Shown piece by piece: positions 8,654-17,184 of a DNA stretch of 64,000 nt. Each line of letters starts with the position of its first letter. Within the stretch, counting starts at the first letter, position 1. The translations under genes and the position numbers were made by a program. The DNA lies in the NCBI GenBank assembly GCA_031291645.1, contig JARLIQ010000034.1, forward strand, positions 30,552 through 94,551, read 5' to 3'. This DNA comes from Caulobacteraceae bacterium. GTDB taxonomy: Bacteria; Pseudomonadota; Alphaproteobacteria; Caulobacterales; Caulobacteraceae. The notes below the pieces were generated by a model that saw nothing but the letters and a program-made list of their open reading frames with translations, did no database searches and had not been told where the DNA came from.

Positions 8654-9781
8654 CTAGCCGTGCAGGCTGACCCCGACCAGGGCCCCGATGGCATAGGTCA
8701 CCGCCGCCGCCATATAGCCGATGACCAGCTGCCGGCCGGCCGAGAAGGCCAGGCCCCGTCCCGTGAACAGCGAGGTTCCCGCCCCGATCCCAGCCAGCGC
8801 GACGCCGCTGAACAGAAGGCTCGCCACCACCGCTGCGCGGCCGGAGAGGAAAAAGAACGGCGCGACCGGGAAGATCGCCCCGAAGGCGAACAGGCAGAAG
8901 GACGCGCCCGCCGCCGCCCAGGCCGAGCCGCCAAGCTCGGAAGGATCGATGCCCAGCTCCTCCCGCACCAGGGTGTCGAGCGCGGTGTCCTTGTCGCCCA
9001 GCAACCGTTCGGCCAGAGCCCGGGCCTGGGTCTCGGGCACGCCCTTGGCCTGATAGATCAGGACCAGCTCCTCCATCTCCTCCTCGGGCGACTGCTCCAG
9101 CTCCGCCGCCTCGGTGGCGATCTGGCGACCGTAGAGCTCGCGCGAGCTGTTCACCGACAGCCATTCGCCCATGGCCATGGAGCAGGAGCCGGCCACCAGG
9201 CCCGCGATACCGGTCAAGAGGACGGTGTGCCCGGCGCTGGCCGCGCCGGCGACCCCCATCACCAGGCTGAGGTTCGAGACCAGGCCGTCGTTGGCGCCCA
9301 GCACGGCCGCGCGCAGGGCGTTGCCGCCGGCCCCACGGTGGCGGCCCTCCAGGGTGGCGACCGAGGGCCCGCCCAGGCCCCGCCCCGTCGAGGCCGCCGC
9401 CTCGATCACCCGGGCGTGGGAGCGCTCGTCGGTCGGCAGGCCGCCGGCCACCGCCTCGGGCTGGTTGTCATAGCCGCTGCTGTCGCGCGCCTCGGCCGCG
9501 GCGATGGTCGGCAGCACCAGGGACGGGCCGAACCGGCGGGCCAGCCAGGACAGCGCCCGGGCCCGGAAGCTCGGCGACAGCTTGAGCCCGCGCACGCCCT
9601 GGCTGTCGAGGTGCTTGCGCCAGAACTGGGCGTGGGCGCCCTCGACCGAGGCCAGCTTGCGATAGACCGCCGCCAGGTTGGGGTCCGGCTCGGCGTCGGC
9701 CAGGGCCCCGTAGAGCGCGACCCCGTCCACCTCGCCCTGCAGGTTCGCGCGATAGCGCTGGACATCCTCGTTCGTGCTCAT
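8654..9781 (-). CDS. mbfA: MbfA-type iron exporter: ferritin-like domain fused to VIT1/CCC1 transporter
   Basis: A 375-residue fusion. Residues 1-140 form a ferritin/rubrerythrin-like four-helix domain (GEVDGVALYGALADAE, VEGAHAQFWRKHL and DERSHARVIE supply Glu and His ligands). From about 150 a VIT1-family membrane domain follows with its hallmark GANDGLVSNLSLVMGVAGA and the GEWLSVNSSRE motif. The same architecture is known from the membrane-bound ferritin MbfA of rhizobia, an inner-membrane Fe2+ exporter that protects against iron and peroxide stress. The start ATG at 9781 is preceded by GAGGTGACCC. An inverted repeat lies 25-40 bp upstream. The co-oriented peroxidase supports an iron/oxidative stress role. 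Confidence 0.85.
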   Translation of the reverse strand: MSTNEDVQRYRANLQGEVDGVALYGALADAEPDPNLAAVYRKLASVEGAHAQFWRKHLDSQGVRGLKLSPSFRARALSWLARRFGPSLVLPTIAAAEARDSSGYDNQPEAVAGGLPTDERSHARVIEAAASTGRGLGGPSVATLEGRHRGAGGNALRAAVLGANDGLVSNLSLVMGVAGAASAGHTVLLTGIAGLVAGSCSMAMGEWLSVNSSRELYGRQIATEAAELEQSPEEEMEELVLIYQAKGVPETQARALAERLLGDKDTALDTLVREELGIDPSELGGSAWAAAGASFCLFAFGAIFPVAPFFFLSGRAAVVASLLFSGVALAGIGAGTSLFTGRGLAFSAGRQLVIGYMAAAVTYAIGALVGVSLHG

Positions 9782-9805
9782 GGGTCACCTCACGCGCCGC
9801 GGTCA

Positions 9806-9821
9806 TTCCTCCATATAGGAA
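9806..9821. promoter_or_regulatory. Inverted repeat TTCCT-N6-AGGAA upstream of the iron exporter
   Basis: TTCCTCCATATAGGAA is a 5+5 bp inverted repeat about 25-40 bp upstream of the exporter start. On the minus strand it contains TATATG, which could be a -10 element, so the repeat may be an operator over the promoter. It does not match an Irr, RirA or Fur consensus that I can identify with confidence. Confidence 0.3.
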
Positions 9822-9863
9822 CCTCCACGGCCGCGCTGCGGCGCCGGCCGTCGAAAGCCGCGA

Positions 9864-10706
9864 TCAGACCGGCCGGTCGCCCTTGACCCAGGTGCGGTGG
9901 ACGTGCCGCACGTACTTGTCGAGGTCGAACTTCGTGCCCCGGTGCAGGGTGCAGCGGTTGTCCCAGATCAGCAGGTCGCCGACCCGCCACTTGTGGGCGT
10001 GGACGAAGCGGGGCTCGGTCGCGAAGGCCACCAGGCGCTCGATCAGGTCGAGACCCTCGGGGTTGGGCATGCCGATGACGCCCTTGACCGTGCCGGTCGA
10101 GACCCACAGCGCCTTGCGGCCGTCGGCGGGGTGGGTGCGGATCATCGGGTGGACGACGTCGTCGAGGTCCTCTTCGCCGTAGGCCGACTTGCGCCCCTGC
10201 ATCTCGCGCAGGGCGCGGAAGCTGTGCTGGATCTGAAGCCCGTCGTAGGCCGCCTTCTCGTCCTCGGTCAGGGCGTTGTAGGCGGCGCAGAGGTCGGACA
10301 GCAGGGTGTCGGACCCCTCCGGCGGAACCTCGAGCGCATAGAGCATGGTGCACATGGTCGGCCGCTCGCGGTAGGAGGCGTCGGTGTGCCAGCCCTGACC
10401 GGCCTCCCAGTTGCCGATCACCTTCCCGTCAACGACCTTGTTGGAGATGATGTAGACCTCCTGCAGCCCTGGGATAGTGAACTGGGCGCCGGGGTTGGTC
10501 TCCGGCTCGCCGAACCGCCGGGTGAAGGTCAGCTGCTGCTCCGGCGTGAGGCTCTGGTCGCGGATCACCATCGCGCCGTGACGATGGAAGACCTCGACGA
10601 CCTCGTCCTGGGTGGCGGCGTCGGCCGTGGCCAGGTCGACCCCCAGAACCTCGACCCCGAACCCCTCCCAGAGTGGCCGGATATCCAGATCATCAATCGA
10701 CGCCAT
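9864..10706 (-). CDS. TauD/TfdA-family Fe(II)/2-oxoglutarate dioxygenase
   Basis: A 280-residue oxygenase of the taurine/alpha-ketoglutarate dioxygenase family, which hydroxylates a substrate while decarboxylating 2-oxoglutarate. The iron triad is visible: H107 and D109 in GWHTDASY, and H255 in NRCTLHRGTKFD. An arginine near 267 (HVHRTW) should bind the 2-oxoglutarate carboxylate. The length is normal. I chose the ATG at 10706 because AAGGCGG precedes it and the family N-terminus (a short beta strand then GFGVEVLGVDL) starts there. The substrate (sulfonate, aryloxyacetate or another small acid) cannot be deduced. The divergently placed MFS gene at 11044 is a candidate partner. Confidence 0.88.
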   Translation of the reverse strand: MASIDDLDIRPLWEGFGVEVLGVDLATADAATQDEVVEVFHRHGAMVIRDQSLTPEQQLTFTRRFGEPETNPGAQFTIPGLQEVYIISNKVVDGKVIGNWEAGQGWHTDASYRERPTMCTMLYALEVPPEGSDTLLSDLCAAYNALTEDEKAAYDGLQIQHSFRALREMQGRKSAYGEEDLDDVVHPMIRTHPADGRKALWVSTGTVKGVIGMPNPEGLDLIERLVAFATEPRFVHAHKWRVGDLLIWDNRCTLHRGTKFDLDKYVRHVHRTWVKGDRPV

Positions 10707-11043
10707 CACGCTTCCGCCTTCTCTTATTCCGCACCCGGCCCGCCGCCAGGGACAGGACGCCCGGCCAAGGGCTGCGCGGAGCAAGCTATCGCAGCCGCGG
10801 CGGAGGCGATTGTGGTCGCGCGCGCGATGAGTTGTCACTCCACGCACGATTGCTTTTCAGACCGATGCTGGGCTGCTCAAATCGCGGGCGCCGGCGCATT
10901 CGCGCGGGGCGCCGGTCCGGCCAAGCCGCGGGGCCGTGCAAGAAATTCGAGCGCCTTCGCCAAGACGGTCTGAGCCGTCGGCCTATAGGCTGGCGGCCCG
11001 ACCGTCGGGGTGCCGCCAGGGCGATCGCGTGGGGGATCCGGAG
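10707..11043. other. 337-bp divergent intergenic region between the dioxygenase and MFS genes
   Basis: This is the largest gene-free gap in the window. It should hold both divergent promoters. I see no strong -35/-10 pair, no good operator palindrome and no ORF with convincing codon use. The part near 10830-10900 is less GC-rich than its surroundings. GGAG just before 11044 is the ribosome-binding site of the MFS gene. Confidence 0.5.
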
Positions 11044-12372
11044 ATGAGCCGTGAAATCGAAGCCGTGGCCTTGCAGGACGAGCCGGTGGTGAACGCCGCC
11101 GCCCCCCGGAAAAGGGCGAACACCGGCGGCGGATTCCTGGCCGGCGCCGGCCGCAACCAGGTCAGCGTGGCGCTCGCCTGCCTGCTGGGCAACATCGTCT
11201 CGCCGACGCCGATCGTCCACGGGCCGTTCGGCCTGTTCCTGATCCCCATCTCGCACGAATTCGGCTGGCCCCGGGAGCGGGTCTCGGGCGTGCTCAGCCT
11301 CCTGGCCCTGATCACCGCCATCGCCTATCCGATCATCGGACGCCTGGCCGACCGGCTCGGCCCGCGCCGTCTGATCCTGTTCGGCAACCTCGCCTTCGGC
11401 GCCTGCGTCATCGCTCTGGGCTTCTCGCGGCCGAGCGTGCTGGTCTTCTACGGCCTGTTCGCCCTGATCGGGGTGTTCGGCTCGATGCCCAGCACCATGA
11501 TGTACAACCGGGTGATCTCGGGGTGGTTCGACAAGGCGCGCGGCTCCATGCTGGGCCTCACCTCCGGCCTCGGCAACGGCACGGGCGCCACGATCATGCC
11601 GTTCATCGCCCTGGCGCTGATGACCGCGTTCGGCTGGCGCGGCGCCTTCTTCGGCCTGGGCGGCCTGGTCATCGCGGTGGGCTTCCCCACCCTCTTCTTC
11701 CTTCTGAAGGAGCCGCCGGTCCACGCACGCGGCGATCAGGCGCAGCGTATCGCCCTGGAGGGCATGAGCCTGTCGGAGGCGGCGCGGACCTCGACGTTCT
11801 GGATGACGCTGATCTCGATCGGCCTCGGCGCCGGCTGCCTGACCGCGGTCCTGGCGCACGTCGTGCCGATCCTGACAGACCGGCATTTCCCGGTGAAGGA
11901 AGCGACCCTAGTGGTCTCGGTCTTCGCCATGGTCACGGCCGGCTTTCAGATCGTCGTCGGCTGGCTTCTGGACAAGACCGGCTCGCCCAAGATGATCGCG
12001 CCGCTCTATCTGATCGCCGTGGCCGGCATGCTGACCCTGGAGCATGGCTCGAGCCTGCCGGTGCTGGTGCTCGGCGGGGCCTTGATGGGCGTCGGCATGG
12101 GCGCCGAGTTCGGCTGCCTGCCCTACTTCATCTCGCGCTACTTCGGCCTTCGCCGCTTCGGCATGATCGCGGGGGTGATGTATTCGGCGGTGATCATCGC
12201 CCAGGGCGCGACCCCGTATCTGATGGACGTCGACTTCGACCACCACCGCTCGTACCTGCTGGCGCTCCACGTCATCGAGTTCGTGCTGGTCGGCGGCGCG
12301 GCGGTGATCGCCTTCCTGCCGCGCTATTCGGCCACCATGTCGCGATGGAAGTCCGCCCCGGCCGCGGCCTGA
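11044..12372 (+). CDS. MFS transporter (monocarboxylate/oxalate-formate-antiporter-like)
   Basis: A 442-residue, 12-helix major facilitator. Signature A is clear in the loop after helix 2 (GRLADRLGPRRL), and a long central loop separates the two six-helix halves. The start of helix 1 (PFGLFLIPISHEFGWPRERVSGVLSL) resembles the oxalate/formate antiporter and monocarboxylate groups, which often move organic anions. The ATG at 11044 has GGAG next to it; the reading frame extends upstream without a better site. Its divergent neighbour is a TauD-type dioxygenase, so it may import that enzyme's substrate, which is inference. Confidence 0.85.
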   Translation: MSREIEAVALQDEPVVNAAAPRKRANTGGGFLAGAGRNQVSVALACLLGNIVSPTPIVHGPFGLFLIPISHEFGWPRERVSGVLSLLALITAIAYPIIGRLADRLGPRRLILFGNLAFGACVIALGFSRPSVLVFYGLFALIGVFGSMPSTMMYNRVISGWFDKARGSMLGLTSGLGNGTGATIMPFIALALMTAFGWRGAFFGLGGLVIAVGFPTLFFLLKEPPVHARGDQAQRIALEGMSLSEAARTSTFWMTLISIGLGAGCLTAVLAHVVPILTDRHFPVKEATLVVSVFAMVTAGFQIVVGWLLDKTGSPKMIAPLYLIAVAGMLTLEHGSSLPVLVLGGALMGVGMGAEFGCLPYFISRYFGLRRFGMIAGVMYSAVIIAQGATPYLMDVDFDHHRSYLLALHVIEFVLVGGAAVIAFLPRYSATMSRWKSAPAAA

Positions 12373-12480
12373 GGGCGGGCGGGGGGCGCTCGCCGGCGCC
12401 CTTGGCAAACCGGCCCGGCTGTCCAAGTACTAGGGACCGCAGCAAACCGAGCCGATGCCGCCGATTCCGAAGGACCCGCC

Positions 12481-13440
12481 GTGACCCGTTCCGCCACCCG
12501 CCACCTGGTCGATCCCGAACTCCTGGCCCTGCTCGACATGTGGCCCCAGGTCACCCTGACGCACGAAGTGCTGCCCCAGCTGCGCGGCGCGGCGCGCCTG
12601 CCCATCCCCATCCCACCCGACCTGCCGCCGGTGGCCATGTCCGCCCGCACGATCGCCGGGCCCGAAGGCGCGCCCGACATCGGCCTGCTGGTCTATCGGC
12701 CGGAAGGCGCGACGGATGCGCTCGGCTGCATCCTCCACATCCACGGCGGCGGCTACGTCATGGGCGACGCGGCCCCGCTGGAGCCGGTCCACAAGGCGAT
12801 CGCGGGCGAACTCGGCTGCGTGATCGTCTCGGTCAACTACCGCCTCGCGCCGGAAACGCGGTTCCCCGGCGCGGTGGAGGACTGCTACGCCGCCCTGGCC
12901 TGGCTGTCGGCCAACGCGGCTGAACTGGGCGTCGATCCGGCCCGGATCGGGGTGATGGGCGAGAGCGCCGGCGGCGGGCTTGCCGCCGGCCTGGCCCTGC
13001 TGACGCGCGACCGCGGCGAACATGCGCTCGCGTTCCAGCAGCTGATCTATCCGATGCTGGACGACCGGACCTGCGTCGCGGACGAACCGCACCCCTTCAC
13101 CGGCGAGTTCATCTGGACGCCGCACAACAACCACTTCGGCTGGTCGGCCCTGCTGGGCGTCGCGCCCGGATCGCCTGAGATTTCGCCCTATGCGGCGGCC
13201 GCGCGGGCGGAGAGCCTCGAGGACCTGCCGCCCACCTACATGTCCACCGGAGCGCTCGACCTCTTCCTGGAGGAGGACCTGGAGTACGCCCGGCGGCTGA
13301 TACGCGCGGGCGTGCCGGTGGAACTGCACGTCTATCCAGGCGCCTTCCACGGCTTCGAACTGCTGCCGACTGCGACGGTCGCGCGCGCCGCCCGGCGGGA
13401 CCGGCTGAACTGGCTGGCGAAGGCGCTGGCGCCTGCCTGA
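12481..13440 (+). CDS. HSL-family alpha/beta hydrolase
   Basis: A 319-residue esterase of the hormone-sensitive-lipase family, similar in plan to the gene at 3479 but clearly diverged. HGGGY starts at 88, the nucleophile S162 is in GESAGGG, the acid is in GALDLFLEED near 259, and the histidine is in PGAFHGFELL near 289. There is no signal peptide. The GTG at 12481 has AAGGA five bases upstream. It follows the MFS gene after 108 bp on the same strand, so transport followed by ester hydrolysis is possible. Confidence 0.85.
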   Translation: MTRSATRHLVDPELLALLDMWPQVTLTHEVLPQLRGAARLPIPIPPDLPPVAMSARTIAGPEGAPDIGLLVYRPEGATDALGCILHIHGGGYVMGDAAPLEPVHKAIAGELGCVIVSVNYRLAPETRFPGAVEDCYAALAWLSANAAELGVDPARIGVMGESAGGGLAAGLALLTRDRGEHALAFQQLIYPMLDDRTCVADEPHPFTGEFIWTPHNNHFGWSALLGVAPGSPEISPYAAAARAESLEDLPPTYMSTGALDLFLEEDLEYARRLIRAGVPVELHVYPGAFHGFELLPTATVARAARRDRLNWLAKALAPA

Positions 13441-13529
13441 AGCTTGAGGCTTGAGGCTTGACGCGGCGCAAGGCCGCCTGCCGCCGCCGCGCGTTATGCT
13501 TGCCGGCGACGTGCAGGGAGGACCGGACC

Positions 13530-15041
13530 ATGCCGGGGGCTGTCAGGACGGAGGCGGACCAGGCGGCGATCGTGGCCGCCCTGGAATCCGGCCAGGCGAG
13601 CGGCGAGCGCGCGCCGCTCAAGCGGATCGACACCCACATGTCGCACCTCTTCCTGGGGGCGACACGGGTCTACAAGCTCAAGCGCGCGATCCGGCATCCG
13701 TTCGCGGATATGTCCACGCCGGAGGCGCGGCGGCGGGCCTGCGAGGCCGAACTCGAGGTCAACCGGCCGCTGGCGCCAGGGCTGTACGAGGGCGTACTGC
13801 CGGCGGTGCGCGGCGAGGACGGGGCGATCCGGATCGGCGGCGCGGGCGAGGCGGTCGACTGGGTGGTGGCTATGCGGCGCTTCGAGGACGGCGCTCTGCT
13901 CTCGGAGATGGCCGAGGCCGGGCGGCTGACGCCGGAGCTGACGCTGGCCGCGGCCGAGGTCACGGCGCGCTTCCACGCCGGCCTGCCCTCGGCGCACGAG
14001 GGAGGCCATACCGCGGACTACCAGCGGATCATCGAGGGCCTGCGCCAGACCGAGGCGCAAGGGGCGGCCGCGCTGGGCGTGCTTCCCGCGTCCGCGCCGC
14101 TGTTCGACGCCCTGGAGCACGAATTGACGCGGCAGACGCCGCTGATCGAGGCGCGGCGAAGGGCCGGCTGGGTGCGGCGGGGCCACGGCGACCTGCACCT
14201 GCGCAACATCTGCCTGTTCGCAGGCCGGGTGACGCCGTTCGACGCGCTGGAGTTCGATCCCGCCCTGGCCACCGCCGACGTGATCTACGACGTCGCCTTC
14301 CTGCTGATGGACCTGCGCGTGCGGGGCCTGGATTGGCTCGCGAACCTGGCCATGAACCGCTACTGGGACGCCTCGGACCAGCCGGAGGCCGGCCTGGCGC
14401 TGCTGCCCCTGTTCATGGCCCTGCGCGCGGCGGTGCGCACGGCGGTGACGGTGGAGGCCGGCGACCTGGCCGAGGCCGACCGCTACCGGCGCCTCGGCCT
14501 CTCGCTGCTGAAGCCGCCGGCCGCGCGCCTGGCGGCCATCGGCGGCCTCTCGGGAACCGGCAAGTCGGCGCTGGCCCAGGCCGTCGCGCCCCGCCTGGAC
14601 GGGCCCTGCGGCGCGCGGGTCCTGCGCAGCGACGTGGTCCGCAAGATCCTGGCCGGCGTCGCGGCGACCGACCGCCTCGCAGACGCGGCCTACCAGCCTG
14701 CGGCCAGGGACGCGGTCTATCGCGAACTGGCCGAGCGGGCCCGCGCGGCCCTCGGCGCGGGCGCGACCGTCATCGCCGACGCCACCTTCCGAGAGGACGA
14801 GGCGCGCGACGAGATCGAACAGGCGGCGGGCGGCCACCCGTTCGCGGGCCTGTGGCTGACAGCCCCGACGCCGGTGCGCGTGGAGCGCGTCGCCCGTCGC
14901 CAGGGCGACGCCTCCGATGCGACGGCCAAGGTGGCGGCCGACCAGGTCGAGCCGCAACGGCTCGGGCCCGGCTGGCGCAACCTCGACGCCGACCGGCCGC
15001 TGGAGGCGCTCGCCGCCGATCTGCTGGCGCACGGATCATGA
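13530..15041 (+). CDS. Two-domain kinase: aminoglycoside-phosphotransferase-like domain fused to P-loop kinase
   Basis: A 503-residue protein of the bifunctional family that joins an APH-like kinase to a P-loop nucleotide kinase. In the N-terminal half VYKLKRAIRHPF holds the ATP lysine and HGDLHLRN (219-226) the catalytic loop with D221. In the C-terminal half GLSGTGKS (339-346) is Walker A, and IADATFRE fits the lid or Walker-B region of gluconate-kinase/zeta-like enzymes. Mycobacterial Rv2004c, a dormancy-regulon protein, has this layout; substrates are unknown. GGGAGGA precedes the ATG at 13530. A one-mismatch FNR-like site (TTGA-N6-GCAA) lies at 13458-13471. Confidence 0.8.
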   Translation: MPGAVRTEADQAAIVAALESGQASGERAPLKRIDTHMSHLFLGATRVYKLKRAIRHPFADMSTPEARRRACEAELEVNRPLAPGLYEGVLPAVRGEDGAIRIGGAGEAVDWVVAMRRFEDGALLSEMAEAGRLTPELTLAAAEVTARFHAGLPSAHEGGHTADYQRIIEGLRQTEAQGAAALGVLPASAPLFDALEHELTRQTPLIEARRRAGWVRRGHGDLHLRNICLFAGRVTPFDALEFDPALATADVIYDVAFLLMDLRVRGLDWLANLAMNRYWDASDQPEAGLALLPLFMALRAAVRTAVTVEAGDLAEADRYRRLGLSLLKPPAARLAAIGGLSGTGKSALAQAVAPRLDGPCGARVLRSDVVRKILAGVAATDRLADAAYQPAARDAVYRELAERARAALGAGATVIADATFREDEARDEIEQAAGGHPFAGLWLTAPTPVRVERVARRQGDASDATAKVAADQVEPQRLGPGWRNLDADRPLEALAADLLAHGS

Positions 15042-15170
15042 GGGCGGGCAGGCGGGAAACGCCGGCGCGGCCCTTCACAGGATGGAAAAAGCCGCGCGCC
15101 CTGCCTCCCGGACGCCACCGGACGGCCGACGCCGCGTGGTCCAGTCGCAACCAACCCAAGGAGCACACTC

Positions 15171-15752
15171 ATGGCGCAAGCCCTTACCGTCGCCGTCCTC
15201 GTCGGCAGTCTGCGCAAGGCCTCGTTCACCCGGAAGGTGGCCGAGGCCCTGACCAAGCTGTCGCCCGAGGGATTCAGCTACAAGCACGTCGGCATCGGCC
15301 AGCTGCCGCTCTACAACCAGGACCTCGACGACGAGGGAAGCCCGCCTGAGGCCTGGACCGCCTTCCGCGAGACCATCAGGGCCTGCGACGCGGTGCTGTT
15401 CGTCACCCCTGAATACAACCGCTCGGTTCCCGGCGGGCTGAAGAACGCCCTCGACGTCGGCTCGCGGCCGTATGGCAAGAGCGCCTGGAACCGCAAGCCC
15501 TGCGCCATCGTCAGCGTCACGCCGGGCGCGATGGGCGGCTTCGGCGCCAACCATCACCTGCGCCAGTCGCTGGTCTTCCTGGACATGCCGATGCTGAACC
15601 AGCCAGAAGCCTACATCGGCCATGCGAGCGACCTGGTCGACGACGAGTTCAACGTGAAGAACGAAGGCACGCGCGCCTTCCTGAAGGGTTTCATGGAGGC
15701 CTTCGGCCGCTGGACCACGACCCTGGTCCGGGCCCGGGACGCGGCCGCCTGA
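15171..15752 (+). CDS. NADPH-dependent FMN reductase (ChrR/YieF type)
   Basis: A 193-residue flavodoxin-fold reductase. The phosphate-binding loop (VGSLRKASFTRKVAEAL) is at the N-terminus, the FMN-contacting block VTPEYNRSVPGGLKNALD lies at mid-length, and SVTPGAMGGFGANHHLR follows. Relatives reduce quinones, chromate and nitro-aromatics with NAD(P)H. AAGGAG lies seven bases before the ATG. The gene follows the fused kinase after 129 bp on the same strand and converges with the NodT gene. Confidence 0.9.
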   Translation: MAQALTVAVLVGSLRKASFTRKVAEALTKLSPEGFSYKHVGIGQLPLYNQDLDDEGSPPEAWTAFRETIRACDAVLFVTPEYNRSVPGGLKNALDVGSRPYGKSAWNRKPCAIVSVTPGAMGGFGANHHLRQSLVFLDMPMLNQPEAYIGHASDLVDDEFNVKNEGTRAFLKGFMEAFGRWTTTLVRARDAAA

Positions 15753-15753
15753 G

Positions 15754-17184
15754 CTATCGCGCAGCCGCCGTCTCCCAGCCGCCGCCTAGGGCGAGGAACA
15801 GGCCTACCTGGTCGGCGGCGAGCTGGCTTTGCGAGGCCGCGACGGCCAGATCGGTCGAGGCCAGGGTGCGCTCGGCATCCAGTGTCGCCAGGGCGCCGGT
15901 GCGGCCCGACGCCTGCAGGCGTCGGGCGTCGGCCAGGGCCTGGCGGGCGCTGGCTTGGGCCGCGCGGAGGTTCGCGTCCCGGTCGAGGTCGTGGCTGTAG
16001 GTGTTAAGCGCGCTTTCCACCTCGCGCAGGGCGGTCAGCACGGTTCCGTCGAAGCGGGCGAGGTCGGCGCGCGCCTGGGCCTGGGCCTGCTCGATGCGGG
16101 CGCGGTCGGCCGTGTGGTCCAGGCGCCAAGTGATGTTGGAGCCCACGGCGTAGCGGTTGGTCAGGTCGGACAGGGCCGAGCTCATGGCCCCGGTCGAGCC
16201 GATCGAGCCGCCCAGGGCGACATTCGGATAGAGCGCCGCGGTCCGCACCCCGATGGTGGCGGTCGAGGCCGCCAGGCGCCGTTCGGCCGCCCGCACGTCC
16301 GGCCGCCGCGCCAGCAGGGCCGCACCGTCGCCGACGGGGATCGGCGCACGCAGGGCGGGCGGCGCCGCGCAGGCCTCCAGGCTCGCATCGAACGCGGCGG
16401 GCGGACGGCCGGTCAGGGTCGCCAGGCGGAATACCGCGTTGCGCTGGCGGGCCAGCAGGGCCGGGATGTTGGCGCGGTACAGCTCGATCTGGCCCTGGCT
16501 GCGGGTCACGTCCAGCGAGACGCCCCGGCCGGCGCGGGTGAGGCGCTGGGTCAGGGCCAGGGAGCGCTGCTGCAGGTCGAGCGCCCGGCGGGCGGCCGCC
16601 AATTCGGCGCCGCCGCCGCAGACGTCGACATAGGCCCGCATCACTTCGGCGGCGACGTTGACCCGGGCGAGGTCGCGCGCGGCCTCCACCGCCTCGTCGT
16701 CGGCCTTCGCCGCCTCGATCCCCCTGCGGATGCCGCCGAACAGGTCGAGCTGGTAGGACAGGCTCAGCCCCACGTCGTAGAGGCCCATCGCCGGCACCGC
16801 GGCCGTCTGGAGGTACTGCTGGGCCGAGAGTTGGGCGTAGGCCGGATCGAAGTTGAAGGTCAGGTTCGGCCGCCGCGCCGCCTGCGCCTCGGCCAGCAGG
16901 GCGTGGGAGCGCTCGAGGTTGGCCTCGGCGATGCGCAGGTCCGTGTTGGCGGCGAAGGCCTGGCCGATCAGCCCATCGAGGCGCAGGTCGTCGTAGAGCC
17001 GCCACCAGTCGAGCGGAAGCGGGGCCTGGCTGACCGCCGGGTTCGCCTGGGCACCCACGAAGCCGCCCTGGGCCGCCGGTGCCTTGACCGTCGCCTGGGA
17101 TGGCAGGTGATAGTCCGGGCCGACCGTCTTGCAGCCCGCCAGGGCCAGGGCGGCGAGCAGGCCGGCCGCGAGGCGCCGGCTCAT
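15754..17184 (-). CDS. NodT-family outer-membrane efflux lipoprotein (first of three)
   Basis: A 476-residue TolC-like outer-membrane factor. A lipoprotein signal ends in ALAGC (C18), followed by KTVGPDYHLP, the usual family start. Two repeated outer-membrane-efflux domains are visible, with LRIAEANLERSHALLAEAQAAR in the first and RRPDVRAAERRLAASTATIGVRTAALYPN in the second. It forms the outer-membrane exit duct of a tripartite exporter. Its ATG overlaps the stop of the HlyD gene by four bases, so it is the last gene of the LysR-AaeB-AaeX-AaeA-NodT operon. Confidence 0.92.
   Translation of the reverse strand: MSRRLAAGLLAALALAGCKTVGPDYHLPSQATVKAPAAQGGFVGAQANPAVSQAPLPLDWWRLYDDLRLDGLIGQAFAANTDLRIAEANLERSHALLAEAQAARRPNLTFNFDPAYAQLSAQQYLQTAAVPAMGLYDVGLSLSYQLDLFGGIRRGIEAAKADDEAVEAARDLARVNVAAEVMRAYVDVCGGGAELAAARRALDLQQRSLALTQRLTRAGRGVSLDVTRSQGQIELYRANIPALLARQRNAVFRLATLTGRPPAAFDASLEACAAPPALRAPIPVGDGAALLARRPDVRAAERRLAASTATIGVRTAALYPNVALGGSIGSTGAMSSALSDLTNRYAVGSNITWRLDHTADRARIEQAQAQARADLARFDGTVLTALREVESALNTYSHDLDRDANLRAAQASARQALADARRLQASGRTGALATLDAERTLASTDLAVAASQSQLAADQVGLFLALGGGWETAAAR

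Noticed and set aside
13440..13463. Three tandem GCTTGA(G/C) units as a repeat element or riboswitch part
   Set aside because: Too short and confined to one place. It may be simple slippage between two genes.
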